Notes under the pieces: model-generated
Told to the model about the DNA's origin: nothing
Database searches by the model: none
What the model saw: the letters and a program-made list of their open reading frames with translations, nothing else
Shown here: positions 17,767-25,498 of the stretch, in pieces
Position numbering within the stretch: position 1 is the stretch's first letter
Layout: each line of letters starts with the position of its first letter
DNA from: Bradyrhizobium ottawaense
Lineage (GTDB): Bacteria > Pseudomonadota > Alphaproteobacteria > Rhizobiales > Xanthobacteraceae
DNA: 64,000 nt
Assembly (NCBI RefSeq): GCF_900099825.1
Contig: NZ_LT629693.1
Coordinates: forward strand, 310,001-374,000
Direction: 5' to 3'
Made by a program: the position numbers and the translations under genes

Positions 17767-19263
17767 CTAGTTCATCGTCGGGATCGAGAACTCCGCGCCT
17801 TCCTTGACGCCGGACGGCCAGCGCGAGGTGATGGTCTTGGTCTTGGTGTAGAAGCGGATCGAATCCGGGCCGTGCTGGTTGAGATCGCCGAAGCCCGACT
17901 TCTTCCAGCCGCCGAAGGTGTAATACGCAATCGGCACCGGGATCGGCACGTTGATGCCGACCATGCCGACATTGACCTTGGCGGCGAAATCGCGCGCGGC
18001 GTCGCCGTCGCGGGTGAAGATCGCAACGCCGTTGCCATAGTCGTGGTCCGACGGCAGCGCCAGCGCTTCATTGTAATCGTGGGCGCGCACCACCGAGAGC
18101 ACGGGCCCAAAAATCTCTTCCTTGTAGATCCGCATGTCCTTGGTGACGTTGTCGAACAGGCAGCCGCCCATGTAGAAGCCGTTCTCGTAGCCCTGCATCT
18201 TGAAGCCGCGGCCGTCGACCGCGAGCGTGGCGCCTTCCTTGATGCCGATGTCGACATAGTTCCTGACGCGGTTGAGCGCCTCCTTCGTCACCAGCGGGCC
18301 GTAATCAGCGGACGGATCGATCGAGGTGCCGATCTTCAAGGACTCGACGCGCGGGATCAGCTTTTCCATCAGCCGGTCGGCGGTGGTCTTGCCGACGGGC
18401 ACCGCGACCGAGATCGCCATGCAGCGTTCGCCGGCCGAGCCGTAGCCGGCGCCGATCAGCGCGTCCACGGTCTGGTCCATGTCGGCATCCGGCATGATGA
18501 CGGCGTGGTTCTTGGCGCCGCCAAAACACTGCGCACGTTTGCCGGTCGCGGCGGCGCGCTCATAGATGTATTGCGCGATCGGCGAGGAACCGACGAAGCC
18601 GACCGCCTTGATATCGGGATCGTCGAGGATGGCGTCGACCGCTTCCTTGTCGCCGTTGACGACGTTGAGGATGCCGGGCGGCAGGCCCGCCTCGATCATC
18701 AGCGCGGCCAGCATCATCGGCACACCGGGATCGCGCTCGCTGGGCTTGAGGATGAACGCGTTGCCGCAGGCGATTGCGGGCGCGAATTTCCACATCGGGA
18801 TCATCGCCGGGAAATTGAACGGGGTGATGCCGGCGACGACGCCGAGCGGTTGCCGCATCGAATAGATGTCGATGCCGGGGCCGGCGCCTTCGGTGTATTC
18901 GCCTTTCATCAAATGCGGGATGCCGCAAGCGAACTCGACCACTTCGAGGCCGCGCTGGATGTCGCCCTTGGCGTCGGGAACGGTCTTGCCGTGTTCGCGC
19001 GCCAGGCAATCGGCGAGCTTGTCGTAGTCGCGCTGCGCCAGTTCGAGGAACCTCATCATGACGCGGGCGCGGCGCTGCGGATTGGTGTTGGCCCACTCGA
19101 CCTGCGCCGCCTTGGCGTTCTCGACCGCGGCGCGAAGCTCGGCCTTCGACGCCAGCGCCACCTTGGCCTGAACGTCGCCGGTCATCGGTTCGAAAACGTC
19201 GGCCGTGCGGCCCGACGTGCCCTTAACTTCCTTGCCGCCGATGAAATGCCCGATGGAACGCAT
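17767..19263 (-). CDS. mmsA: CoA-acylating methylmalonate-semialdehyde dehydrogenase
   Basis: This 498-residue aldehyde-dehydrogenase superfamily enzyme converts methylmalonate semialdehyde, NAD and CoA to propionyl-CoA, CO2 and NADH. It has PFNFPAMIPMW (about residue 150), KPSERDPGVPMM, GFVGSSPIAQYI and the catalytic cysteine in GSAGERCMAIS near residue 285. AKNHAVIMPDAD is typical of the MMSDH branch. The start is ATG 19263 (MRSIGHFIGG); an upstream frame extends into the lysR leader. It is the first gene of the valine operon and is divergent from a LysR regulator with 100 bases between the two starts. Confidence 0.93.
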   Translation of the reverse strand: MRSIGHFIGGKEVKGTSGRTADVFEPMTGDVQAKVALASKAELRAAVENAKAAQVEWANTNPQRRARVMMRFLELAQRDYDKLADCLAREHGKTVPDAKGDIQRGLEVVEFACGIPHLMKGEYTEGAGPGIDIYSMRQPLGVVAGITPFNFPAMIPMWKFAPAIACGNAFILKPSERDPGVPMMLAALMIEAGLPPGILNVVNGDKEAVDAILDDPDIKAVGFVGSSPIAQYIYERAAATGKRAQCFGGAKNHAVIMPDADMDQTVDALIGAGYGSAGERCMAISVAVPVGKTTADRLMEKLIPRVESLKIGTSIDPSADYGPLVTKEALNRVRNYVDIGIKEGATLAVDGRGFKMQGYENGFYMGGCLFDNVTKDMRIYKEEIFGPVLSVVRAHDYNEALALPSDHDYGNGVAIFTRDGDAARDFAAKVNVGMVGINVPIPVPIAYYTFGGWKKSGFGDLNQHGPDSIRFYTKTKTITSRWPSGVKEGAEFSIPTMN

Positions 19264-19344
19264 GAAATCCTCCCTGGAATCCGATTGGATCGCTTTAGCG
19301 ACCCTTTTTGACCCGCATTTCTTAGGATACAAGTCCGATAAATT

Positions 19345-19359
19345 GCACCATAGATGTGC
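19345..19359. promoter_or_regulatory. Weak candidate LysR site in the mmsA-lysR divergent region
   Basis: GCAC at 19345-19348 and GTGC at 19356-19359 form a short interrupted palindrome just upstream of the lysR ATG, within the 100-base divergent gap. LysR proteins usually bind such dyads near their own promoter. The arms are only four bases, so this is a suggestion. Confidence 0.2.
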
Positions 19360-19363
19360 GGAA

Positions 19364-20293
19364 ATGCTGGATCAAGGCGGCAAGACCCAAGGCACTAATA
19401 CCCTCGACTGGGACGACTTCCGTTTCGTGCTCGCCATCGTGCGCGGCGGATCGGTCTCGGCTGCCGCAAAACAGCTCGGGGTCGATCATGCCACAGTGAT
19501 CCGGCGTGTCGACCGGCTGGAACGGCATCTCTCGGCAAAACTGTTTGATCGGCGCAAGACCGGCTATCTCCTGACCGAAGCCGGCCAGCGCGTCGCGGAC
19601 AGCGCGGAAGCAATGGAATCGACCATCGTTGCCAACCAGGAGGCGGTCGGCGGCTCGCGCGCGCATCTGACCGGCACGGTCCGGATTGGCGCTCCCGACG
19701 GTTTTGGCAGCCACTTCCTGGCCTCGCGGCTGCTGAAATTCACCGAACGGTATCCCGATCTCGATCTTCAACTGGTCGCGACCGCACGGCTGTTCAGCCT
19801 CTCGAAGCGCGAGGCCGATATTGCGATCAGCCTGACCATGCCGAAGGAAGGCCGGATCGTCGGGCGCAAGCTGCTCGATTACAGCCTCGGGCTCTATGCC
19901 GCCCCCGCCTATCTCGACCGCGCGCCCGCGATCAAAAGCCGGAGCGACCTGCCCGGGCATCGCTTCGTCGGCTATATCGACGAACTGCTGTTCACGCCGG
20001 AACTGGACTACCTGCCGCAGGTCTCGCCGAAGATCTCCGCCAAGTTCCGCAGCGCCAACCTGATCGCACAGCTCAACGCCACCATCGCGGGCTTCGGCAT
20101 CGCGGTGCTGCCGCACTTCATGGCGACGGCGCATCCCGAACTGCGGCCGGTGCTGCCGGATGAGATCACGATCTCGCGCACGTTCTGGCTCTTGATGCAC
20201 GCCGACAGCAAGGATCTGGCCCGCATTCGTGCGGTCGCGGATTACATCTACGAGACGGTGGAAGCCGAACGGGCGCTGTTCAGCGGCAAGTAG
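19364..20293 (+). CDS. LysR-family transcriptional regulator, divergent from mmsA
   Basis: This 309-residue regulator has an N-terminal winged HTH (WDDFRFVLAIVRGGSVSAAAKQLG then DHATVIRRVDRLE) and a C-terminal periplasmic-binding-like effector domain (GTVRIGAPDGFGSHFLA onward). The atypical first helix (DDFRFVLAI) is that of a LysR branch common in rhizobiales. The start is ATG 19364; an open frame continues upstream across the mmsA start but has no LysR-like sequence. The divergent position suggests control of the valine operon, with an acyl or semialdehyde intermediate as possible effector (inference). Confidence 0.87.
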   Translation: MLDQGGKTQGTNTLDWDDFRFVLAIVRGGSVSAAAKQLGVDHATVIRRVDRLERHLSAKLFDRRKTGYLLTEAGQRVADSAEAMESTIVANQEAVGGSRAHLTGTVRIGAPDGFGSHFLASRLLKFTERYPDLDLQLVATARLFSLSKREADIAISLTMPKEGRIVGRKLLDYSLGLYAAPAYLDRAPAIKSRSDLPGHRFVGYIDELLFTPELDYLPQVSPKISAKFRSANLIAQLNATIAGFGIAVLPHFMATAHPELRPVLPDEITISRTFWLLMHADSKDLARIRAVADYIYETVEAERALFSGK

Positions 20294-20408
20294 GGTGGGC
20301 AAAGGCGCGCTTGCGCCGTGCCCACCATCTCTTCACGGCTTGAATGGTGGGCACGCGGAGCCTGTCATCGGGCGCGCATTCGCGCGACCCGGTGGCTTTG
20401 CCCACCCT
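20292..20408. repeat. Dispersed palindromic element, AGGGTGGGCAAAG type
   Basis: AGGGTGGGCAAAGGCGCGC at the left is matched by GGCTTTGCCCACCCT at the right, with nested GTGCCCACC/GGTGGGCAC. It lies between the convergent lysR and tetR genes and could terminate both. Confidence 0.7.
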
Positions 20409-20413
20409 ACGGA

Positions 20414-21034
20414 TCAATGCGCCTTCGCGCGCGCCTTCTTCGCCACCGGCTTGGCAGAGGCTGCGCGGTCTAGCACCGCTTCGCGTCCCGACGTCAAAAT
20501 CTCGTCGGAAAACTCGCCTGTGCCTGCAATGCGCGACAGCACCAGCGTGCCCATCATGGTGGCCAGTGCCGCCATCGCCTGCTTGCGCGCGGTCTTGCGC
20601 GGCACGTCGAGAATCTGATCGGCCATCATGTCGATCATCTGTTCCAGCTTGCCGGCAAAGGCCTTGCGCGTCTTCGGGCTCTCGCGCGCGATCTCGGCGC
20701 CGAGCGTCGGCACCGCGCAGCCATGGCCGGGGTCGTCGCGGTGAACGGTTGTCAGATAGCTCTCGACGATGGTGGCGAGACGCTTTTCCGGCGGCGTCTG
20801 TTCGGCGACCTTGCGCCAGCGCTCGTTGGCGCGGTCCATCGCATAGGTAAAGGCCTCGATCACCAGCGCCTCGCGCGAGTCGAAATGCGCGTAGAAGCCG
20901 CCATGGGTCAGGCCGGCCTCCTTCATCAGGTCGGCGACGCCGATGCCATGCGCGCCCTTTTCGCGAAGCCGCACCGAGGCCTTCTTCACGATCCGGGCGT
21001 GGGTCTCCTGCTTGTGCTCTTTCGAATAGCGCAT
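20414..21034 (-). CDS. TetR/AcrR-family transcriptional regulator
   Basis: This 206-residue protein has an N-terminal HTH (ETHARIVKKASVRLREKG, VADLMKEAGLTHGGFYAHFDSREALV) and a TetR C-terminal ligand domain containing PGHGCAVPTLGAEIARES. The C-terminus is lysine/alanine-rich. It lies downstream of a thioesterase and close to divergent enoyl-CoA hydratase and thiolase genes, so an acyl-CoA-responsive repressor is the simplest reading. A related AT-rich motif precedes this gene and those neighbours. Confidence 0.85.
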   Translation of the reverse strand: MRYSKEHKQETHARIVKKASVRLREKGAHGIGVADLMKEAGLTHGGFYAHFDSREALVIEAFTYAMDRANERWRKVAEQTPPEKRLATIVESYLTTVHRDDPGHGCAVPTLGAEIARESPKTRKAFAGKLEQMIDMMADQILDVPRKTARKQAMAALATMMGTLVLSRIAGTGEFSDEILTSGREAVLDRAASAKPVAKKARAKAH

Positions 21035-21059
21035 CGGCCGTCCTATTGGATGTTTCCAG

Positions 21060-21071
21060 TCATATAATAAC
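21060..21071. promoter_or_regulatory. AT-rich candidate operator upstream of tetR
   Basis: TCATATAATAAC stands 25 bases upstream of the tetR start in a GC-rich setting. It resembles the TCATATGATGAT part of the site before the thiolase gene (22697-22720). It could serve autoregulation and is the weakest of the three related sites. Confidence 0.35.
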
Positions 21072-21100
21072 AGTTGCGAGCCGAAAAAGCTGCATTTATT

Positions 21101-21634
21101 TCACTTTTCCACCCCACCGATCATGGAAAAGGTTGCGGTTGCGTGCACCGCAAGATTCCCGGAACCGTCGCGGACGAAGCCTTCGGTGTAGCTGGTCTGG
21201 CGGCCGAGCTTGATCACCTTGCCTTCGGCCGAGATGGTGCCCGAACGTACCGACAATGGCCGCAGATAGGTCAGCTTGAGGTCGAGCGTAACCGCACCTT
21301 GCCCCGCCGGCAGCATGGTCGAGATCGCACAACCCATGGTGGTATCCAGCAGCGCCGCCGCGGTCGCCCCGTGCAACAGTCCGATGGTATTTTCCAAGCT
21401 CTCATGCGGCTCGAGTTCCATCACGATCCGGCCCGGTTCGGCGACGCGCATCTGGAAATCCACCAACCGGGCCATCGGCGGCGGCGGGAGCAGGCCGTCG
21501 CGGATCGCGCACATCGCCTCCAGGCCCGACATTCCGGCTGCAGCCTTCGCCACCGGTCCCGGCGCCTGCCAGTCCACTATCCGCTCCCGGCGCTTGTCGG
21601 GCGAGAACAGATCGGCTGAAACGGTTGCAGTCAT
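21101..21634 (-). CDS. PaaI-family hot-dog thioesterase
   Basis: This 177-residue hot-dog thioesterase has the PaaI-type core GLLHGATAAALLDTTMGCAI (HG.. with the catalytic Asp in LLDTTMG), LDLKLTYLRPL, and the terminal HATATFSMIGG. It would hydrolyse a small acyl- or aryl-CoA and release CoA. The N-terminal 40 residues are an extension beyond the domain. It is divergent from an enoyl-CoA hydratase gene and is followed by tetR, 66 bases downstream. Confidence 0.82.
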   Translation of the reverse strand: MTATVSADLFSPDKRRERIVDWQAPGPVAKAAAGMSGLEAMCAIRDGLLPPPPMARLVDFQMRVAEPGRIVMELEPHESLENTIGLLHGATAAALLDTTMGCAISTMLPAGQGAVTLDLKLTYLRPLSVRSGTISAEGKVIKLGRQTSYTEGFVRDGSGNLAVHATATFSMIGGVEK

Positions 21635-21648
21635 GATGGCTCCTTTTA

Positions 21649-21667
21649 AATGACGATCATAATATTA
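21649..21667. promoter_or_regulatory. AT-rich candidate operator between thioesterase and hydratase genes
   Basis: AATGACGATCATAATATTA matches the site before the thiolase gene (TATGATGATTATAATCTAA) at 14 of 19 positions. It lies 15 bases upstream of the thioesterase start in the divergent region, where a repressor could block its promoter. Confidence 0.4.
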
Positions 21668-21774
21668 CACGCGCGACGGCGCCTCGCAACACCGGCATCC
21701 CACCCTCCCTTGACAAGGCGGCGCAATGTCCGGGAAGTGGCACCAACCGTCCCAACAAAGTCAGAGAAAACCAG

Positions 21775-22545
21775 ATGGAAGTGCTCAATCCCCATTGCGG
21801 CGTCCACCGCGACGCCAGAGGCGTCGTTCGCCTGACGATTTGCAACGCCGGCTCGCTCAACATTCTCTCCTCCGCCGTCACCAATGGCGTGCGTGAAGGG
21901 TTCGAGAAGCTCGCCAAGGACCCCGATATCCGTGCCGTGATCCTGGCCGGCCAGAGCGAAAAGAGCATGATCGGCGGCGCCGACATCAAGGAAATGGCGA
22001 AGCTCGACCAGAAATCCGCCGAAGCCTTCATCACCCAGCTGCGCGATCTCTGCGAAGCCGTGCGCAAGTTCCCCGCGCCAGTGATCGCCCGCCTGCCCGG
22101 CTGGTGCCTCGGCGGTGGGTTGGAAGTCGCCGCCGCCTGCGATTTCCGGATCGCGGCGCACGACGCCATGTTCGGGATGCCGGAAGTACGTGTCGGCATC
22201 CCCTCGGTGATCCACGCCGCCCTGCTGCCGCGGCTGATCGGCTGGGGCCGCGCCCGCTGGCTGGTGATGACGGCGGAAAATATCGACGCGCCGACCGCGC
22301 TCGCCTGGGGGCTGGTCGACAAGGTCGCGCCGCAAGGCGGCCTCGATGCCGCGGTCGAGCACACGGTCAAGGCGCTGCTCGAATGCGGCCCGCAGGCGCT
22401 GCGATCGCAGAAGGCGCTGCTGCGGCAATGGGAAGAGCTGCCGCTGACGGAATCTGTCAATCTGAGCGTCGGCGTGTTCGGGCAATCCTACCTGACCGGC
22501 GAGCCGCAGCGGCTGATGCAGGGATTTTTGGACCGCAAGCGGTGA
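21775..22545 (+). CDS. Enoyl-CoA hydratase/isomerase family protein
   Basis: This 256-residue crotonase-fold protein has the oxyanion loop IGGADIKEMAKL (about residue 66), the second loop PGWCLGGGLEVAAACDFRIA with the first catalytic Glu position, and MPEVRVGIPS with the second. Both glutamates of true hydratases appear to be present (GGLE and MPE). It should hydrate 2-enoyl-CoA to 3-hydroxyacyl-CoA. It is divergent from the thioesterase gene and is followed 200 bases later by a thiolase, so together they could run a beta-oxidation step. Confidence 0.86.
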   Translation: MEVLNPHCGVHRDARGVVRLTICNAGSLNILSSAVTNGVREGFEKLAKDPDIRAVILAGQSEKSMIGGADIKEMAKLDQKSAEAFITQLRDLCEAVRKFPAPVIARLPGWCLGGGLEVAAACDFRIAAHDAMFGMPEVRVGIPSVIHAALLPRLIGWGRARWLVMTAENIDAPTALAWGLVDKVAPQGGLDAAVEHTVKALLECGPQALRSQKALLRQWEELPLTESVNLSVGVFGQSYLTGEPQRLMQGFLDRKR

Positions 22546-22550
22546 CGGTT

Positions 22551-22622
22551 GTCATGCCTACGAAGGCGGGCATCCAGTAACCACCGGCGATTGCTGGATC
22601 ATCCGCTTTCGCGGATGATGAC
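22551..22622. repeat. Dispersed palindromic element, GTCATGCC/GCGGGCATCC type
   Basis: GTCATGCCTACGAAGGCGGGCATCC at the left is followed by GGATCATCCGCTTTCGCGGATGATGACA at the right. It is related to the element at 12263-12346 and lies between the hydratase and thiolase genes. Confidence 0.6.
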
Positions 22623-22696
22623 AGTGCCGATCGCTTCGCCGGCCTGCCCATCTCACAACAATTTATGCGGATGGTCCCGTTGCAATTTTTGCAGCG

Positions 22697-22720
22697 CATC
22701 ATATGATGATTATAATCTAA
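22697..22720. promoter_or_regulatory. Double AT-rich palindrome upstream of thiolase gene
   Basis: CATCATATGATG (22697-22708) is a perfect 12-base palindrome. GATTATAATC (22708-22717) is a perfect 10-base palindrome that overlaps it by one base. Together they contain the motif shared with 21649-21667. The site is 26 bases from the thiolase ATG, a position suited to a TetR repressor. Confidence 0.45.
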
Positions 22721-22745
22721 TTCTCATGCCTCCGGGAGATTCACC

Positions 22746-23942
22746 ATGACCACCACTTCCGATCCCGTCGTCATCCTTTCCGCCGCCCGCACGCCTTTGG
22801 GCCGCTTCATGGGCGATCTCGCGCCGCTCAGCGCCCACAAGCTCGGTTCCCACGTCATTGGTGCCGCACTGGAGCGGGCCAAACTGGCCCCCGAGCGGAT
22901 CGACGAGGTCTTTATGGGCAACGTGCTGCCGGCCGGACAGGGCCAGGCGCCGGCCCGACAGGCGGCGCGCGGCGCCAAATTGCCGGATGCCACCGGCGCC
23001 ACCACCATCAACAAGGTCTGCGGCTCCGGCATGAAGGCGACGATGCTGGCCCACGACATCATCAACGCGGGTTCTGCCAACATCGTGGTGTCCGGCGGCA
23101 TGGAGAGCATGTCGAATGCGCCCTATCTGCTGGCGAAGGCGCGATCGGGCTACCGCGCCGGTCACGATCGCATCATCGACCACATGATGATGGACGGGCT
23201 GGAGGACGCCTATGAGACTGGCCGCTCGATGGGCGATTTCGGCGAAGCCACCGCGGAGGCCTATCAGTTCACCCGTGCGGACCAGGACGCCTATGCGATG
23301 GAAACGCTGACCCGGGCGCGCAAGGCGGTCGAGGGCGGGGCGTTCCGGGCCGAGATCGTGCCGATCACGCTCACCGAAAAGGCCGGGCCGCGCATCATCG
23401 CCAATGACGAGCATCCGCTGAAGGTCGACCCCGCCAAGATTCCGGGGTTGAAGGCGGCGTTCCGGGCTAACGGCACGATTACGCCGGCCGCGTCCTCCGC
23501 CAATGCCGACGGCGCCGCCGCGCTGATCCTCGCAAAACGCTCGCTGGTCGATCGCGAGGGCCTGCCGGCATTGGCCGCAATCAAGGGCCACGCCACCCAC
23601 AGCCAGGAACCTCAGTGGTTCACCACCGCGCCGATCCCGGCGATCCGCAAGCTGCTCGACAAGGTCGGCTGGAACGTCGGCGACGTCGATCTGTTCGAGA
23701 TCAACGAGGCCTTCGCCGTGGTGGCGATGGCGGCGCAGAAGGATCTCGGCATTCCCAGGGAGAAGCTGAACGTCAATGGCGGCGCCTGTGCGCTCGGCCA
23801 CCCCATCGGCGCCACCGGTGCCCGCCTGATCGTGACACTGCTGCATGCGCTGGAAGCACAGAACCTGAAGCGCGGCGTCGCCGCGCTCTGTATCGGCGGT
23901 GGCGAGGCGACCGCGATTGCGGTTGAGCGGATCGTACACTGA
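22746..23942 (+). CDS. Acetyl-CoA C-acyltransferase (thiolase)
   Basis: This 398-residue thiolase has the nucleophilic cysteine in TINKVCGSGMKA near residue 92, the histidine in NEAFAVV-NGGACALGHPIGATGARL near 350, and the second cysteine in ALCIGGGEATAI near 380. It catalyses either acetoacetyl-CoA formation or thiolytic cleavage of 3-ketoacyl-CoA. The length and motifs match PhaA/AtoB-type biosynthetic thiolases. It has a good ribosome site (GGGAG) 9 bases before ATG 22746, and a strong hairpin follows the gene. Confidence 0.92.
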   Translation: MTTTSDPVVILSAARTPLGRFMGDLAPLSAHKLGSHVIGAALERAKLAPERIDEVFMGNVLPAGQGQAPARQAARGAKLPDATGATTINKVCGSGMKATMLAHDIINAGSANIVVSGGMESMSNAPYLLAKARSGYRAGHDRIIDHMMMDGLEDAYETGRSMGDFGEATAEAYQFTRADQDAYAMETLTRARKAVEGGAFRAEIVPITLTEKAGPRIIANDEHPLKVDPAKIPGLKAAFRANGTITPAASSANADGAAALILAKRSLVDREGLPALAAIKGHATHSQEPQWFTTAPIPAIRKLLDKVGWNVGDVDLFEINEAFAVVAMAAQKDLGIPREKLNVNGGACALGHPIGATGARLIVTLLHALEAQNLKRGVAALCIGGGEATAIAVERIVH

Positions 23943-23963
23943 CTGCGGAATGTCCTGAAATGA

Positions 23964-23995
23964 GGGAAGTATGGCATTTCAGCCGTACTTCCCTT
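23964..23995 (+). terminator. Hairpin terminator after thiolase gene
   Basis: GGGAAGTATGGC (23964-23975) pairs with GCCGTACTTCCC (23982-23993) over 12 positions with one T-G pair and the loop ATTTCA. Only two T residues follow, so its efficiency is uncertain, but the stem is strong and lies 22 bases after the stop codon. Confidence 0.6.
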
Positions 23996-24138
23996 GCGCC
24001 ATACTGTGCCGCTCAGGCCAAATCAGCAAGAACTCCCAAGAAAATCACAAGCAAACCTTGAAGATGCGTCCCGGGAAAGCTGCCAGGAAGCTGACAGCAA
24101 GGCTCCCGGATAAAACCAGCGAACCCCACTGAGGCTCA

Positions 24139-25431
24139 ATGATCTCGAACTGGCTGTCAGCCGCCCTCGCCCGCCGCAATATCCATTACGGCTGGGCGAT
24201 GGTGGCCGTGACCTTCCTCACCGCCCTGATCACCGCGGGCACCGTCGGCGCGCCCGGCGTGTTCATCGTGCCGCTGCAGAAGGAATTCGGCTGGAGCACC
24301 GCGGAGATTTCCTCGGCGCTGTCGATCCGCTTCATCCTGTTCGGCCTGATGGCGCCGTTCGCCGCGGCGTTGCTGAACCGCTACGGCCTGCGCAACGTCA
24401 CGCTGTCGGCGTTGCTGGTCGTGGTCTCCGGCCTCGTCGCCTCGCTGGCGATGACCAAGGTCTGGCACCTGATGCTGCTGTGGGGGGTGGTGATTGGTAT
24501 CGGCACCGGCATGACCGCTTTGGTGCTGGGCGCCACGATCGCCGCGCGCTGGTTCGTGGCGCGGCGTGGCCTTGTGGTCGGCATTCTCACCGCCAGCGTC
24601 GCGACCGGGCAACTGGCGTTCCTGCCGCTGCTGGCGACACTCACCGATCATTATGGCTGGCGGATTGCACTCGGACTGGTCTGCGTCATGCTGGGCGTGG
24701 CGGCATTCGCCGTGCTCATGATCATGCGCGACCGGCCGAGCGATCTCGGCCTGCGGCCGTTTGGCGATGAAGGCACCGAGCCACTGCCGGCGCCACCGCC
24801 CAACAACGCACCGATCGTGGCGGCGGCCCTCGGCACGCTGCGCGATGCTTCGAAGTCGAGCGTGTTCTGGGTCCTGTTTGCGACGTTCTTCATTTGCGGC
24901 GCCAGCACCAACGGCCTGATCCAGGTCCATCTGATTCCGATGTGCCTCGACTACGGGATTCCGCAGGTGCAGGCGGCGAGCCTGCTCGCCGCGATGGGCA
25001 TCTTCGATTTCTTCGGCACCATCGTCTCGGGCTGGCTGTCGGATCGCTACGACAACCGCTATCTGCTGTTCTGGTATTACGGCCTGCGCGGACTTTCGCT
25101 GCTGTTCCTGCCCTTCACCGATTTCTCGTTCTACGGACTGTCGGTGTTCGCGATGTTCTACGGTCTGGACTGGATCGCCACGGTGCCGCCGACGGTGCGG
25201 CTCACCGCACAGCGGTTCGGGCCCGAACGCGCCAACATGGTGTTCGGCTGGATTTTTGCGGGCCACCAGTTGGGCGCAGGCACTGCGGCCTTCGGCGCCG
25301 GGCTGTCGCGAACGCTGCTTGCGAGCTACGTGCCGGCCTTCTTCGTGGCCGGCGCGCTCTGCATCGTCGCCTCGCTGCTGGTGGTTACGGTTTCCCGGCC
25401 GGCGCCGGCGCCGGCGCCGAAACCGGCGTGA
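24139..25431 (+). CDS. MFS transporter, oxalate/formate-antiporter-like branch
   Basis: This 430-residue inner-membrane carrier has about 12 hydrophobic segments. The first starts at HYGWAMVAVTFLTALI, and a central cytoplasmic loop (RPFGDEGTEPLPAPPPNN) separates two six-helix halves. The inter-helix motif LNRYGLRNV follows helix 2, and GWLSDRYDNR is its counterpart in the second half. Overall similarity is to MFS_1 proteins annotated as monocarboxylate or oxalate/formate carriers. The substrate is unknown. The C-terminus is an alanine/proline repeat (PAPAPAPKPA). The gene stands alone. Confidence 0.82.
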   Translation: MISNWLSAALARRNIHYGWAMVAVTFLTALITAGTVGAPGVFIVPLQKEFGWSTAEISSALSIRFILFGLMAPFAAALLNRYGLRNVTLSALLVVVSGLVASLAMTKVWHLMLLWGVVIGIGTGMTALVLGATIAARWFVARRGLVVGILTASVATGQLAFLPLLATLTDHYGWRIALGLVCVMLGVAAFAVLMIMRDRPSDLGLRPFGDEGTEPLPAPPPNNAPIVAAALGTLRDASKSSVFWVLFATFFICGASTNGLIQVHLIPMCLDYGIPQVQAASLLAAMGIFDFFGTIVSGWLSDRYDNRYLLFWYYGLRGLSLLFLPFTDFSFYGLSVFAMFYGLDWIATVPPTVRLTAQRFGPERANMVFGWIFAGHQLGAGTAAFGAGLSRTLLASYVPAFFVAGALCIVASLLVVTVSRPAPAPAPKPA

Positions 25432-25498
25432 GGTAGCGAGTGAGTGGCGAATAGCGAATAGGGCACTTTCTACTCGCTACTCGCCATTCGCCTCTACG
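25432..25498. repeat. Palindromic intergenic repeat, GCGAGTGGCGAATAGCGAATAG type
   Basis: GTAGCGAGTGAGTGGCGAATAG at the left is answered by CTACTCGCTACTCGCCATTCGCC at the right. It fills the gap between the convergent MFS and carboxyltransferase genes. Confidence 0.6.

Noticed and set aside
12376..19263. A polyketide or specialised acyl pathway for the 11-19 kb block
   Set aside because: mmsA, mmsB, the HIB-CoA hydrolase and isobutyryl-CoA dehydrogenase together make the ordinary distal valine pathway. The remaining genes fit generic acyl-CoA metabolism.
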